This document shows, piece by piece, positions 53,760 through 64,000 of a stretch of 64,000 bases of DNA. Every line of letters begins with the position of its first letter. The stretch's first letter is position 1. The DNA comes from Quercus robur (lineage: Eukaryota > Streptophyta > Magnoliopsida > Fagales > Fagaceae), in the NCBI RefSeq assembly GCF_932294415.1, contig NC_065538.1, forward strand, positions 41,546,843 to 41,610,842, read 5' to 3'. The position numbers and the translations under genes were made by a program. Under the pieces are notes generated by a model. It saw only the letters and a list, made by a program, of their open reading frames with translations, was not told where the DNA came from and did not search any database.

Positions 53760-54300
53760 TTTAGGTTACGTGGTGGTGGATTGTTAAAATTTGGATCAAT
53801 GAAAAAAAGTTTAGTTTTGGGTTGCGATTTGGATTAGGGAAGCAAGGTTGAGTTTTGGGTAGCAATTTGAGTTTTTGGTTGTTGTAGTGGTCACAATGGT
53901 TGTCGTGGCTGGGGTGGATCGCCAATGCTGGTGTTGGTGGGTTTGATTTTGGGTTTTGGTGGTTGTCGTTGGTGCTGGTATTGGTGGGTTTGGTTTTAGG
54001 TTTGAAGGCTGTCATGGCTGAGGTTGGTGGTTGTTTGGTGGTGGGGGTTGTTACTAGGTTAGGATTGGGTTTGGGTGGCAGTGATGGGTTTAGCCACTAT
54101 TGGTTTTGGGTCTGGTTACTATTTGTCTTGTTGGTGTGGATTTTAATAGATTATTTTAATAAGATAAATTGTAAAGTAAAGAATGAGATGTATGTTGTGT
54201 TAGTTTTGGATCTAGTTATCGTTTGTCTTGTTGGTGTGGATTTTAATAGATTATTTTTAATGGAATGAATTGTAAAATAAAAAAAAAAATGTGATATATG
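53760..54300. repeat. G/T-rich low-complexity region with 100-bp tandem duplication
   Basis: GGTTGTCGTGG/GGTGGGTTTG-type words fill 53,760-54,110. TGTCTTGTTGGTGTGGATTT recurs at 54,124 and 54,224 with the following ~40 bp, giving a 100-bp duplication. Long frames here reflect skewed composition and do not indicate a gene. Confidence 0.6.
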
Positions 54301-54339
54301 TTATATTGTTAAAGTGGAAATGTAAATATATATTGCCAC

Positions 54340-54460
54340 CCAAGTTCGTCAGTGGGGTGGTATGAGCTCAGATTCCTTGCCATATGTGCTTGGATTCGAG
54401 TCTTACCAATAGGCAGAGTTTGTATTGAGTATACCACTCTCTCTCCTTCATCTTTTTATT
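54340..54460 (+). mobile_element. Possible tRNA-derived SINE relic
   Basis: CAAGTTCGTCAGTGGGGTGG (box A-like) is followed about 45 bp later by GGATTCGAGTCTTACC (box B-like), then a T-rich tail. The layout suggests a decayed SINE; no target repeat was identified. Confidence 0.35.
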
Positions 54461-55056
54461 TTTTTCATATATATATATATACGAAATTTTTTTCAATTTA
54501 TGGCAATTGGCAATGCTCTCAATGTTAAAAATACATAGTTTTGGCATCTTTTGAAGTTTTTAGTGTATTGGGTGTTAAAATAGCCTTTAAGCCTAAAATG
54601 ATCTTTTTAAGTAATCATTTAAAAATAGGCAAAATTTAGATACAGTATCTTAGATGTTGTTCTTTAAGTTCTTTTATTAGGATTTAATCATGTGACTATT
54701 TAACTAAAAAATACACTTCTATCCCATAAAAAAAATCCACATTATAGAATTTTAAGAGAAAACTTAAGAAACTACACCTGTACTTAAAGTTTTGCACTTT
54801 AAAAATTATTGTCCACCATTGCTGTGTGAGACTGAGAAATAATGAGATAACGAGGTCCCAAAAGTTAAACAACATATTTTCAGTTTTTAAATAACAGTAT
54901 ACATATTTTCACACATTTTTTTACCCACACATATTTCAAAAAAAGTACAAACAAGTTACTCAAAACCTGTGAGAATAGGCAACCACCAGCTCGGCAGGTT
55001 CAAGCTTCAACATTTTCTCACTCTTTTTTTTCTTCTCATTTTCATGGCAATTTTTC

Positions 55057-56848
55057 ATGGAGGCCAAACAACTCCAATCAGAGGAACAATTTTACCCTCT
55101 ACACAGAGCCGCAATCACAATCACACTCTCCAGCCTACCAAGCTCTTCTCAGAGCAGGTCCACGTGTCAGGCCCCTCCAACAAGTCCACGCTCAAATCAT
55201 CGTCTTAGGCAAGTACCGAAATCTAGCCATTATCACCAAGCTCCTCACGCTAGCTTGTGCTGCAGGCTCAATATCCTACACTCGCTGTCTCTTCCTCACT
55301 GTTCCAAGCCCAGACTCTTTTCTCTTCAACTCTCTCATCAAAGGCTCCTCCAAATTCGCCTTCTCAAACGACGCCATCTTCTTCTACCGCCGGATGCTCC
55401 TCGCGAATATTTCGCCTTCGAATTATACTTTCACGTCCGTGATCAAAGCGTGTGCCGATCTTTCTGCTTCCAGACTGGGTAGAGGGATTCATTCCCATGT
55501 TTTGGTTTGTGGGTATGGCTCGGATTCATTTGTTCAGGCTGCACTTGTTACATTCTATGCAAAGACTGGTGATTTGGAAGTTGCCCGGAAATTGTTTGAT
55601 AAAATGCTGGAAAGAACGATTGTGGCATGGAATTCGATGATTTCGGGGTACGAGCAAAATGGGTTTTCAAAGGAAGCGGTTGGGTTGTTTTATCAGATGC
55701 GGGAGTGGGGCATTAAGCCCGACTCGACAACGTTTGTGAGTGTATTGTCGGCTTGTGCTCAGTTGGGGGCAATTGGTTTGGGTTGTTGGGTACATGATTA
55801 TGTTATTAGTAATGGTTTTGACGTCAACGTGGTTCTTGGTACTTCTTTCATTAATATGTTTTCTAGATGTGGGAATGTGGCCAAAGCTCGAGAAGTTTTT
55901 GATTTGATGAGTGAATGGAATGTTATTGCTTGGACAGCTATGATTTCCGGGTATGGAATGCATGGTTATGGTAAAGAAGCAATGGAGCTCTTTGGAAAAA
56001 TGAGAATTCACGGTCCACGTCCTAATAATGTCACATTTGTTGCTGTCCTGTCAGCATGTGCTCATGCAGGACTTATTCAGGAAGGGCGCTGCGCCTTTGG
56101 ATCTATGAGGAAAGAGTTTGGTTTGGTGCCTGGAGTGGAACATCATGTTTGCATGGTTGATATGTTTGGGCGTGCTGGGCTTCTCACTGATGCCCATGCA
56201 TTTATCAAAGAATTGAATCCTAGGGAGCTAACTCCAGCAATTTGGACTGCAATGCTTGGGGCTTGCAAGATGCATAAGAATTTTGATCTTGGAGTGGAAG
56301 TTGCTGAGCATCTCTTAGCTGTAGAACCAGAAAATCCAGGTCATTATGTTTTGCTTTCAAATATATATGCAGTGACTGGTAAGATGGATCGAGTGGAGTT
56401 GGTTAGAAACCTGATGATCCGAAGAGGCCTAAAGAAGCAAGTTGGCTATAGCACAATAGAGGTTGACCAGAAGACTTATTTGTTTAGCATGGGTGACAAG
56501 TCCCACCCCGAGACAAATGAAGTTTATCGGTATTTAGACAAATTGATGTCGCGGTGTAGAGAAGCAGGATATGTACCAGCACCTGAGTCGGTGATGCATG
56601 AGTTGGAAGAAGAGGAGAGGGAATATGCTCTTAGATACCATAGTGAGAAGCTTGCAATAGCGTTTGGGTTATTGAAAACCAGCAGCGGTGTAGCCATCAG
56701 GATTGTGAAAAACCTTAGAATGTGTGAGGATTGTCATTCAGCAATTAAGTACATCTCAATTGTCTCTAACAGAGAAATTATCATCCGGGATAAGCTTCGT
56801 TTCCATCACTTTAATGATGGTTCATGTTCTTGTCTCGATTACTGGTGA
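55057..56848 (+). CDS. DYW-class PPR protein, At2g33760-like (N-terminus disrupted)
   Basis: Organellar RNA-binding protein of the PLS class, likely acting in C-to-U editing in plastids or mitochondria. The clean frame is 55,394-56,848 (484 codons). Successive PPR units include NYTFTSVIKACADLSASRLG, TIVAWNSMISGYEQNG and NVTFVAVLSACAHAGL. The E/E+ region follows (WTAMLGACKMH, NPGHYVLLSNIYA). The DYW deaminase domain has HSEKLA (residue 416), CEDCH (residue 444) and the terminal DYW. Homology to At2g33760 is strong and intronless. It continues upstream in the same frame to about 55,136 (YQALLRAGP, LQQVHAQIIV), but that frame has no ATG. The nearest plausible start (55,057) is one frame off, implying a single indel near 55,060-55,130. 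Confidence 0.88.
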
Positions 56849-57430
56849 TGAATCTAATTGCTTGCTCAGGCTTGAGTGGCTTTACAATTTCGCTACATTG
56901 ATTATCATGGGGTAAGGTTCATCAAGGCAGTCAAAGGTTTACCGAATTACAATTTTGCAGGCTGTAAATCTGGTCTCAAACCAGAACAGATTGGGTTTGG
57001 TGCTATGAAAAAAGAAGTGGAGAAAGTTCTACTTAACAAGGAACGATATCAGATCCAAGAAACCAAAGGCTATAACATAGCATTAGTTGTTATATTGCCT
57101 AATCTTTGCGTGTACCATACAATTGCCTAAGTGGAGTCATCTAAAGCTCATAGGTAGAATAAATCAACAAGGCTTATTTGTTATCATTGCGAAGTGGACA
57201 ATAATTTCATTTCTATATATTCGCATAAAAAAAAAAAAAATCTATTTAGTTTTTGAATTGTTAAAGTCCAAAAGATAAAGCATATGCCACAGTTTAATGA
57301 ATATGCATCATTGTCAAAACATATTAGATAGGTTAGTTTCAGCCTTTAACCATCGTTTGTAGGAGAGAAGATATCATTTGGTTAAAAAATCATTGTCAAT
57401 TAATGTGTACATACATAGTTTTATTACTAA
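56849..57430. other. 3' flank of the PPR gene, no gene seen
   Basis: The sequence directly after the stop codon includes short frames (up to 84 codons) without recognised motifs. It probably contains the 3' UTR. An A-run is at 57,227-57,240. Confidence 0.45.
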
Positions 57431-59300
57431 AATTATTAGGCATGGAGAAATACCCTTTCCCCTTAGTTGTTTGTCCTAGCCATGGAGGTGTTTTCTAAGC
57501 TTTTGCAGAAAGGAGTGGAAGAATATACTAATTTTAAGCACCATTCAAAGTGTGCTGCATTAAAGCTTACTCATTTGTGTTTTGCTGAGGACTTAACGGT
57601 GTTTCTGGGAGCTGATGTACAGTCAGTTCCAGTGGTCCTAGAAGCTTTGGATAAGTTTACAAGGTTATTGTGGTTGAGAGAAAATTTTACAAGGAGCGAA
57701 ATTTTTATTGCAGCTACTCCTCCAAGTCTAAAAAAAAATGAGATTGAATTTGCTCCAGTTCAAAGAAGGAAAGCTTCCTGTCATATACCTTGGGGTGCTT
57801 TTAATTTCAGGGAAATTAACAGAAAACAAACGATTCCAAGCCACTCATAGACAAGATCACAGCAAGAACAGACTCATGGGCAGCAAAATCTCTCTCATAT
57901 GCAGGCAGACTTCAATTGATACAATCCTTCATCTTCAGTCTTCAAGGGTACTGGTCCAGAATGTTTATCCTTCCCAAAAAGGTAATCAAAGCTGTTGAAC
58001 AAAAATTGAGCAGTGTTTTATGGAATGGCTCAAATACTTCAGCTTCTAGAGCCAAGGTAAATTGGGATATGGTTTGTAAACCAAGGGATGAAGGAGGTTT
58101 AGGTCTAAGGAAGAGCAGTGGAACAAGACTGCAATTATGGGCTTCATTTGGAGCTTATTTCCACAGGTGGGCTCCATATGGGAGGTTTAGGTCTAAGGAA
58201 ACAGCTTTTGGGTGATTTGAAGTCCTCATGATTGTACACGGTTGTGGAGAAAAATTCTCAAGCTAAGAGATATCACTCGACCATTTATTAAATATACATG
58301 GTAAAGCTATTCTTCTATGGTATGATTGGTGGCACCCTGATGGCTGTCATAGAGTGGTGTAAGATGCAGCAAGCTCTCTTGAAGCTTAGGTGTCTAGAGT
58401 TTTGGATAACGACAATTGGATTTGGAATCCAGCTCGATCTGAGGACTTGGTAAATATTCGGAGCAAGCTCAGTTTGGTTGAGATTGGAAATGAAGAGAAG
58501 CCAGTTTAGATCACTGAGAAATCAGGGAAACATTCTTGTGTAGGTCCATGGAACTGTATAAAGAAGAAATGCCCAAAAGTTAAATGGTGGAAGATGATCT
58601 GGTTTCCCATTGCTATTCCTAAGCATTCCTTTATAGGCTGGCTAACAGTGCAGAACAGATTGTCCACCAAAGATTGGATGTTGCAGCAATGTGCTAATTT
58701 GGATGCTCAGTGTGTTCAGTGTGATCCTTCTTGAAGAGAATATGGAGAACTTTAATGAGCTGGTGCTTAATAAAACACCCAAAATTTTATTGGCCGTGAC
58801 TTGCAGTGAGAATCAACTAGGAGGTAAGAGTTTGAAGCTTATTGCTTGTAGATTGGCATTGTGGTCTATTGTGTACCATATTCTAGAATGCACGGACACT
58901 TCATTTGGGGTGCTGTACTTGTGTTGTAACGGTGTCTAATCTGTCGTATCATGTTATAATTTTTCAAAAATTGCTTGTTTCTCCGTATTGTACCCGTACC
59001 CGTACCTGTACTCGTGTCTGTGTCCATGCATCCTAGATCATATTTGGCTTCAAAGGAATGCTATTATTCACCAAGGTAGAGTACTTTCCGAAGAGGCTAT
59101 GGTCAAAATGATCAGGTGGGAAGTGAAGGTCATAGCTGAAAGTAGTAGCTACTCTAATTCTTTTTCAAAACAGGGCAATTTGCTGTCTTTGGGGCATTTC
59201 AGGTTCTATACTAATAGTAGTAGTTAATGTCGTTGTATTTAGTATCTGTCAGATCTGGCCTCCTTTTGGCTTTTGTATTGTACCCTGTAGCTGTTTTGGT
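57430..59300 (+). mobile_element. LINE (L1-type) ORF2 relic
   Basis: The relic starts within the RT domain (LFVLAMEVFSKLL, then LTHLCFAEDLTVFL where active elements have (Y/F)ADD). It continues through frameshifts with LPVIYLGVLLISGKLT, YWSRMFILPKKVIKAVEQKL and GGLGLRKSS. It ends in the zinc tail (WKMIWFPIAIPKHSFIGWLT) and LDHIWLQRNAIIHQGRVLS. The 3' UTR reaches about 59,350. Several frameshifts and the Asp-to-Glu change in the catalytic motif show it is dead. It is related to the LINE tails at 5,230, 7,970 and 9,345. Confidence 0.8.
58889..59030. mobile_element. 142-bp TIR element inserted in the LINE
   Basis: The ends TGCACGGACAC and GTGTCCATGCA are inverted. Flanks TTCTAGAA and TCCTAGAT form an imperfect ~7-bp target duplication. 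Near the right end TACCCG repeats. It interrupts the LINE coding tail between VYHILE and LDHIWLQ readings. Confidence 0.6.
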
Positions 59301-59689
59301 GTTGTAAGTTGTATAGGTGCTGTAGTTGTATTTGTGTTATACTGTTGGGTTGTGTTCTGATAATAGCATTAGGAAGTGAGCTGAATAAGGGCAAGAAGAG
59401 ACCAGCAATGATGCCCGGACCAAGAAATCCAAGCAAAATCTCACTTCCATTCCATCAGTTAAAATCTTAGCAGCCCTGAATATGCAATAACACTATACAA
59501 GCATATAGAAAGGCATTTCCTAGGACAGTGTTGGTGCATGGCATAACACCTAGGTTTGCTCCGATGAAATCAAGCGGTTAACATGAAATGTTGGTATTTC
59601 CTAACTATAGTCAAAGCATGTTGTTTTCCAGGCATTTTCGTATTATGTTTTCTCCGCCTTGTGATATCTCATTTTTCTTGCAATATAAG

Positions 59690-60655
59690 AGGATGAGATC
59701 TAATACCTCGTAAAAAGTGGAAAGTAATTGCATGCCCTATATATAGAGTGCCCTGCAATAAAAAGTGGAAAGTAATTGAATTCTGTAAATGAAATGCGAT
59801 AATCTGAGCATTCACATCAAAGATGTGAAAAATGCTATATTTTAATTTTAGCTCTCATCCCCTTAAAATATCATCTACATTAAGCATGCTGTTCTTAAAA
59901 TTTTTGACATCTTTGTTACAGTGGAGTGTCATCTTTGACACCTTACTGTAACAAGTTGCTAGAGTTTTTTATTTTTTATTTTTTATTTTTCTCTCTCTCA
60001 CTCTCTCTTGTGTTGTGCCTTTCTCCACTACTTTCTCTCTCTTACTTGATTAAATAAATAATATTTTAATGAAGTGGTAAAAAAAAATTAAACCTTTGAT
60101 GTTGGGTGTATTATAAAGTGGAGTGTTAAAATAAATAAAATAGTGTTTTGAGATGCTAAATGCTATATTTTTTGACATGTTTGATGAGAAAGCTCTAATT
60201 TTTGGTATTATTCATGGGCTCCACTGTACTTTTTGGTACTATTCATAGGTCTTACTATACTATTTCAGCTAACTTTTACTGTTATCTACAGTACTTTCAG
60301 CAAAAAGTTTATAGTTTCAGTAAAATAAGCGGATCTCAAGTCGCTGAATTTTTTAAGATTTTACCTTGATTTTAAGCTGTTGTAATATTCACTAGAATCT
60401 TCCACTACCTTTTTAGCAATGCGTGGTAGCATCGGAAAGGGGAATTACAAGATTATATTGTCCTACAACTAAAAGTGGAAAGGATTTGAATTTTGTAAAT
60501 GAAATGCTATAATATAGAATTATAATAATGAAAATTTCTGAGATTTTTCCTTGCTTTCAGTTTCATGTTGTAATTTTTAATGGAATCTTCACCTACCTTT
60601 TTGGCAATTAGTGATAGCATTGGAAAGGGCATTTGGGTGATTGTGGTACTTCTAT
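59690..60655. repeat. Segmental duplications around a MITE
   Basis: AAAAGTGGAAAG(T/G)A(A)TTGAAT(T)CTGTAAATGAAATG occurs at 59,760 and 60,472. A second pair, GAATCTTC(C)ACCTACCTTTTTGGCAAT...GATAGCAT(T/C)GGAAAGGG, occurs at 60,393 and 60,582. The copies flank the sequence at 60,205-60,345. Confidence 0.65.
60205..60345. mobile_element. hAT-like MITE fragment
   Basis: GTACTTTTTGGTACTATTCA, ACTATTTCAGCTAACTTTTA, CTACAGTACTTTCAGCAAAA and TTTCAGTAAAATAAGCGGAT follow the pattern of a very common woody-plant MITE family. The termini are not clear. Confidence 0.45.
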
Positions 60656-60664
60656 AGACTCTCT

Positions 60665-60670
<6 letters not shown>

Positions 60671-60705
<35 letters not shown>
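60671..60705. repeat. (TA)n microsatellite
   Basis: About 17 TA units followed by CACAC. Confidence 0.95.
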
Positions 60706-60710
<5 letters not shown>

Positions 60711-60774
60711 TAATATATTTACATTGACTGCAATCTTATGCCATTTGTTTTACATTGTAAGGCATATCTCAAAA

Positions 60775-61080
60775 TTCTATCTCATTATATTTTATCATTT
60801 CAAAAAACTACTTTATCAATTATACCATATCATTATACAATATTTTTAGCATCCCAACTTTTATTTTACAATACAATATATTAAAATAATATTTCCACAT
60901 AATAAAATAATATATCCCAAAACCCAAAAACCTGGAGAGAGAGAGAGAGGAATTGATAAAGTAAGTGAATAAAATATTAGTTTTTATTTATTATATTTTT
61001 TTAGAATTGAGCTACATTGCAATTCTACCTTTAGAATTGTATTATAGTACTATTGCAATTTTTTTTTTGCAATAGTTGGT
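60775..61080. mobile_element. Short relative of the TIR element at 13,859-15,167
   Basis: The left part TTATATTTTATCATTTCAAA, TTATACCATATCATTATACA parallels 13,887-13,950. The right part carries both subterminal hairpins (GCAATTCTACCTTTAGAATT and ACTATTGCAATTTTTTTTTTGCAATAGT). It lacks the ~0.9-kb C/A-rich core of the larger copy, so it looks like the compact form of the family. Confidence 0.6.
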
Positions 61081-61544
61081 TTTTATAAGTCCGGATGTGT
61101 GAAGAGTTTGGGGCTTTTATGCTAAAATTTCCCTCCATATGACATATGCCATTCCCAATGTGAATGCATGCATTCTTATATATAGAATATTATGGCTTTA
61201 TTTATATATTTATATATATATTTTTTAGAGAATGTTATGGTTTTGTTGTAGCATTAATATAAGTATTTTATTCAATTAAAGATTTAGTACTAGTAAAATC
61301 GATTGGTAATATTTGACTATTAATTTTCTAATAAAGTAATGATTATTATTTCTTTAAAATCCATAAATGCCATTATAATAAATAAATTGGAGTAAAAAAA
61401 GAAAAACTGTTCATCAAAAACACTTTTAAATGAAAACTTTGTAAATGACAAAATTTAATTACAAACTTGGTTGTAGTCAATGACTACAATTCCATTCAAT
61501 ATCTTTTTATTATAAATTTATAATGGCTACAACTTTAGGATAAG

Positions 61545-62692
61545 TGTCCTTTAAATCCTATTGTATGATGTTATGTATGACATTATGTATGATATTATGT
61601 TGTGATTAATAAATTTATTTATTATTAACTAAAATAATGGTAACATGAATATTTGAACATTATCATATAGTCCATGAGATGCATAGTATGCGATTTATAT
61701 GATTTAGTCACAGAAGATATAAATTACAAGTTCTTTGTAAACTCAAAATTTTAATTTGTAGTCGGTGATGAAATTGAGCATTTCATCTGTGAAGACTATA
61801 ACATATCAACTAAGATGATTTGTTTTGATCATGGAAGTGAAGACTTCTAGTTGATATGCTAATATATTTTAAGTGTTAAGATATATTGAATTGGACTATT
61901 GTGAAATTTATTATTCTACTAATGACTGTCAAATGAATAATAAATCTCACGACTTCTATTTACATAAACTCTCAATCCTGAGAGAATAATGAACATGATC
62001 ATGAAGTGTAGGTTACTTTGATATATCAAGAGTGAGATCTAAAGTCACGATCAAAATCTTAGTATGTTGGACAACCATATTTAATGTTGAAGGAACATAT
62101 ATTCTCAAGATGGAATTCATTAACGGAGATATAAAATATTCCCTTGAGATAAGTTTAATGAGTTTGGTTATTCAGAGTGTTAGGCCTAACCACTTTAGTA
62201 AGAAGTTACTAAAGTATATATTTATGAAATTGGATTTCATAAATATATGATAAATAATTTAAACGATTAAACCGGGTACTCAATGATTAAGATATAGTAA
62301 TATTCAAAGTGGCAGTCAACATTTATGACTTTGTATTACTACGAATATTTTAATGAAAGGGTTGTATGTAATAATAAAGTTTTGGGATATAATTTATTAA
62401 TAAGACATAGAGTGAAATTATATTTATACAGTGATATAAAATATAATTAATGGTAATTTTGGGCTTGTCAAGAGTTGATAGAGAGACCAAAAACCCATTG
62501 GAGTTAGTGTCCTATATGTCCCTTTTGGTCCCATTCCAAGCCATATATTAAAACCCAATTGGAATGACTCAAAATGCTAGTAAAATTAGATAATCAGTTA
62601 TATATATATAAAAGGAGAGAAACATATAAAATTTAGTAATGTATGAAAATGGTGTGTATGTGAGTATAAGCCACTTTCTTATTCTCTCTTGA

Positions 62693-62731
<39 letters not shown>

Positions 62732-62880
62732 ATTGATTGAGAGACCACACTTCTTGGACATAAGTGGAATTTGAGTGAAAATTAAAAGTGTTTCCAAGTA
62801 CTTCTAATATTTGGTTTTGAATTTTACCGCACTAAGGTACGCTCTCTTGTTCTTAAATTCTGAAATTTACATAGTACATG
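61545..62880 (+). repeat. Probable copia-type LTR, degraded
   Basis: It starts TGTCCTTTAAATCC. A TATATATATAAAAGGAG TATA box is at about 62,603-62,620, followed 70-90 bp later by TTATTCTCTCTTGAACAC, as at an LTR R region. Phrases such as GTCCATGAGATGCATAGTAT are familiar from copia LTRs. The right end and primer-binding site are not clear. Similar words, TCAATATCTTTTTATTATA, lie on both sides (61,496 and 62,972). Confidence 0.45.
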
Positions 62881-63343
62881 TTATCAATTGAGAGTGAAGT
62901 AGATCTGTTAATTTTCCGTTGCTTATATTTTGTATGCGATACAAACTATGTTTTTCCTACAATAACTTCACTCAATATCTTTTTATTATATGCGTATTTT
63001 GATAAATTCACCATTGGATTACATTTTCTTCTTATATCTTCTATATTTGCAAAATTTCTAAAAAAAGGATTATAGCAATGTTATCAAGCAAATGTTTAGA
63101 TTTCAATTTTTTGTAATCTGAAATTATGCAAAAAAATAAAATTTTGATCAAATGGTAAATAAAATTTTATTGACATGAAATTTGACATGCGTGTTAAAAA
63201 TATAAAGAACATATAATTTAACGGTTAGATTTTCAAAATATGTAACCATGTTATTTTTTTTAGTGAGAATTGTAGCCAAACTTTGTCCCTTTGTAAAGTT
63301 TTTGAGATGCAAGCGATGAAAGTAAAGATGAACTAAATTCAAC

Positions 63344-63347
<4 letters not shown>
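62881..63347. other. AT-rich repeat-like sequence, no gene seen
   Basis: Phrases such as CACCATTGGATTACATTTTC and GACATGAAATTTGACATGCG resemble a widespread plant interspersed repeat of unknown class, whose left part appears at 61,440-61,520. Confidence 0.4.

Positions 63348-63391
<44 letters not shown>
63348..63391. repeat. (GA)n microsatellite
   Basis: About 22 GA units. Confidence 0.95.
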
Positions 63392-63395
<4 letters not shown>

Positions 63396-64000
63396 CTGTG
63401 AAAAAAAAATATTATAGCTTGCATAAATATCAAGGATTACGTTTAGGTGTTATTTATATAGCAATCCGTAGTGTGGATTAAGTTACAAATCTAATTCTTC
63501 CATGACAAATGCTAACCCATTTAAAACTCTGTAAACTCAAACTCTGTAACAGATTCTTGGCTCCAATATTCCAGGTTTGTGACATGTTTCTAGCTTGCTA
63601 ATTTTAGATATTTCTCATTCTTTATAAGAAATCATTTTTAAAATATTAAATGAGTTATAATAAGTCACAGTAATAGGTTGAAACTCTATAATAACAAAAA
63701 TAAAACATAAAATTTATCTAGGTAGAGCATATTGAAACACAATTAATAAATATCGTGTACGTTATAATGAAAAAATTTAGAGAATATTTAGTTTGGAGGA
63801 TGAAAAAGTTAAATGATAGAAAATAAATATAAAATTCTTTTATTTGATTGAGAAGAAAAATGATTGGATAGAAAAAAATTATATATATTTACTATCATAG
63901 CCCTATTACCTCTTTTTGAGCTATTATCTGGTATAAAAGAAACATTTTGTTTGTTTTAATGTGTTTTCTAGAAAATAAATCATTTTCATTCAAAAAGTAT
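63392..64000. other. AT-rich terminal stretch, no gene seen
   Basis: No coding frame or recognised repeat boundary is present up to the window end. Confidence 0.5.

Noticed and set aside
53900..54268. 122-codon frame rich in Gly/Val/Leu/Trp
   Set aside because: Produced by G/T-rich low complexity; no conserved motif and broken by a tandem duplication.
55667..56011. 114-codon minus-strand frame under the PPR gene
   Set aside because: Shadow frame of a strongly supported coding region.
56876..57130. 84-codon frame downstream of the PPR stop
   Set aside because: No recognised motif, overlaps the likely 3' UTR, and no splice signals connect it to the PPR frame.

Overview
This window looks like a repeat-rich chromosome segment of a eudicot plant, probably a woody species. 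The evidence is spliced genes with GT-AG introns, a DYW-class PPR gene closest to Arabidopsis At2g33760, two exons of a type II vacuolar H+-pyrophosphatase gene, a Tat-type Ty3 retrotransposon, an endogenous caulimovirid copy, and many plant DNA transposons. There is no prokaryotic operon structure. Gene identities rest on recalled family sequences, not on a search.

Layout. 1-10,600: a decayed, repeatedly duplicated ATP-dependent 6-phosphofructokinase (PFK) locus, with shuffled exon fragments, three copies of a LINE tail and a 1.3-kb tandem duplication. 12,014-13,646: a non-autonomous Helitron. 13,859-15,167: a DNA element with inverted termini. 15,719-15,896: a tRNA-derived SINE with a clear target duplication. 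18,611-28,460: a Ty3/Gypsy Tat-lineage retrotransposon with gag, pol and a spliced gene on the opposite strand; it carries many nonsense mutations and its right LTR is truncated. 29,426-30,171: a probable solo LTR. 30,788-32,845: a Mutator-like element with a perfect 9-bp target duplication and a nested hAT-like element. 33,270-40,350: an endogenous caulimovirid whose movement-protein part and capsid/polymerase part lie head to head on opposite strands.

42,850-47,472: the 5' end of an AVP2-like H+-PPase gene, namely an inferred UTR exon and two coding exons. Its introns are filled with a Harbinger-type element, a Stowaway-type MITE, a split tRNA-like SINE and a LINE. Exon 3 onward is not in the window. 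47,760-53,700: a hAT-like fragment, a second LINE in the opposite orientation, a truncated LTR element with six 81-bp in-frame repeats, and another LTR-like stretch. 54,960-56,848: the PPR gene, the only nearly complete host coding region, although its first ~90 codons are out of frame with any usable ATG. 57,430-64,000: a LINE pseudogene interrupted by a small TIR element, several MITE-like fragments, a copia-type LTR and simple repeats.

Most of the window is layered transposon insertion. Several host pieces (PFK, AVP2 5' end, PPR N-terminus) look broken, so the segment probably holds at most one or two working host genes. The most unusual items are the spliced antisense gene inside the Ty3 element, the head-to-head caulimovirid, the orphaned AVP2 5' exons between two inverted LINE copies, and the PFK exon cluster.
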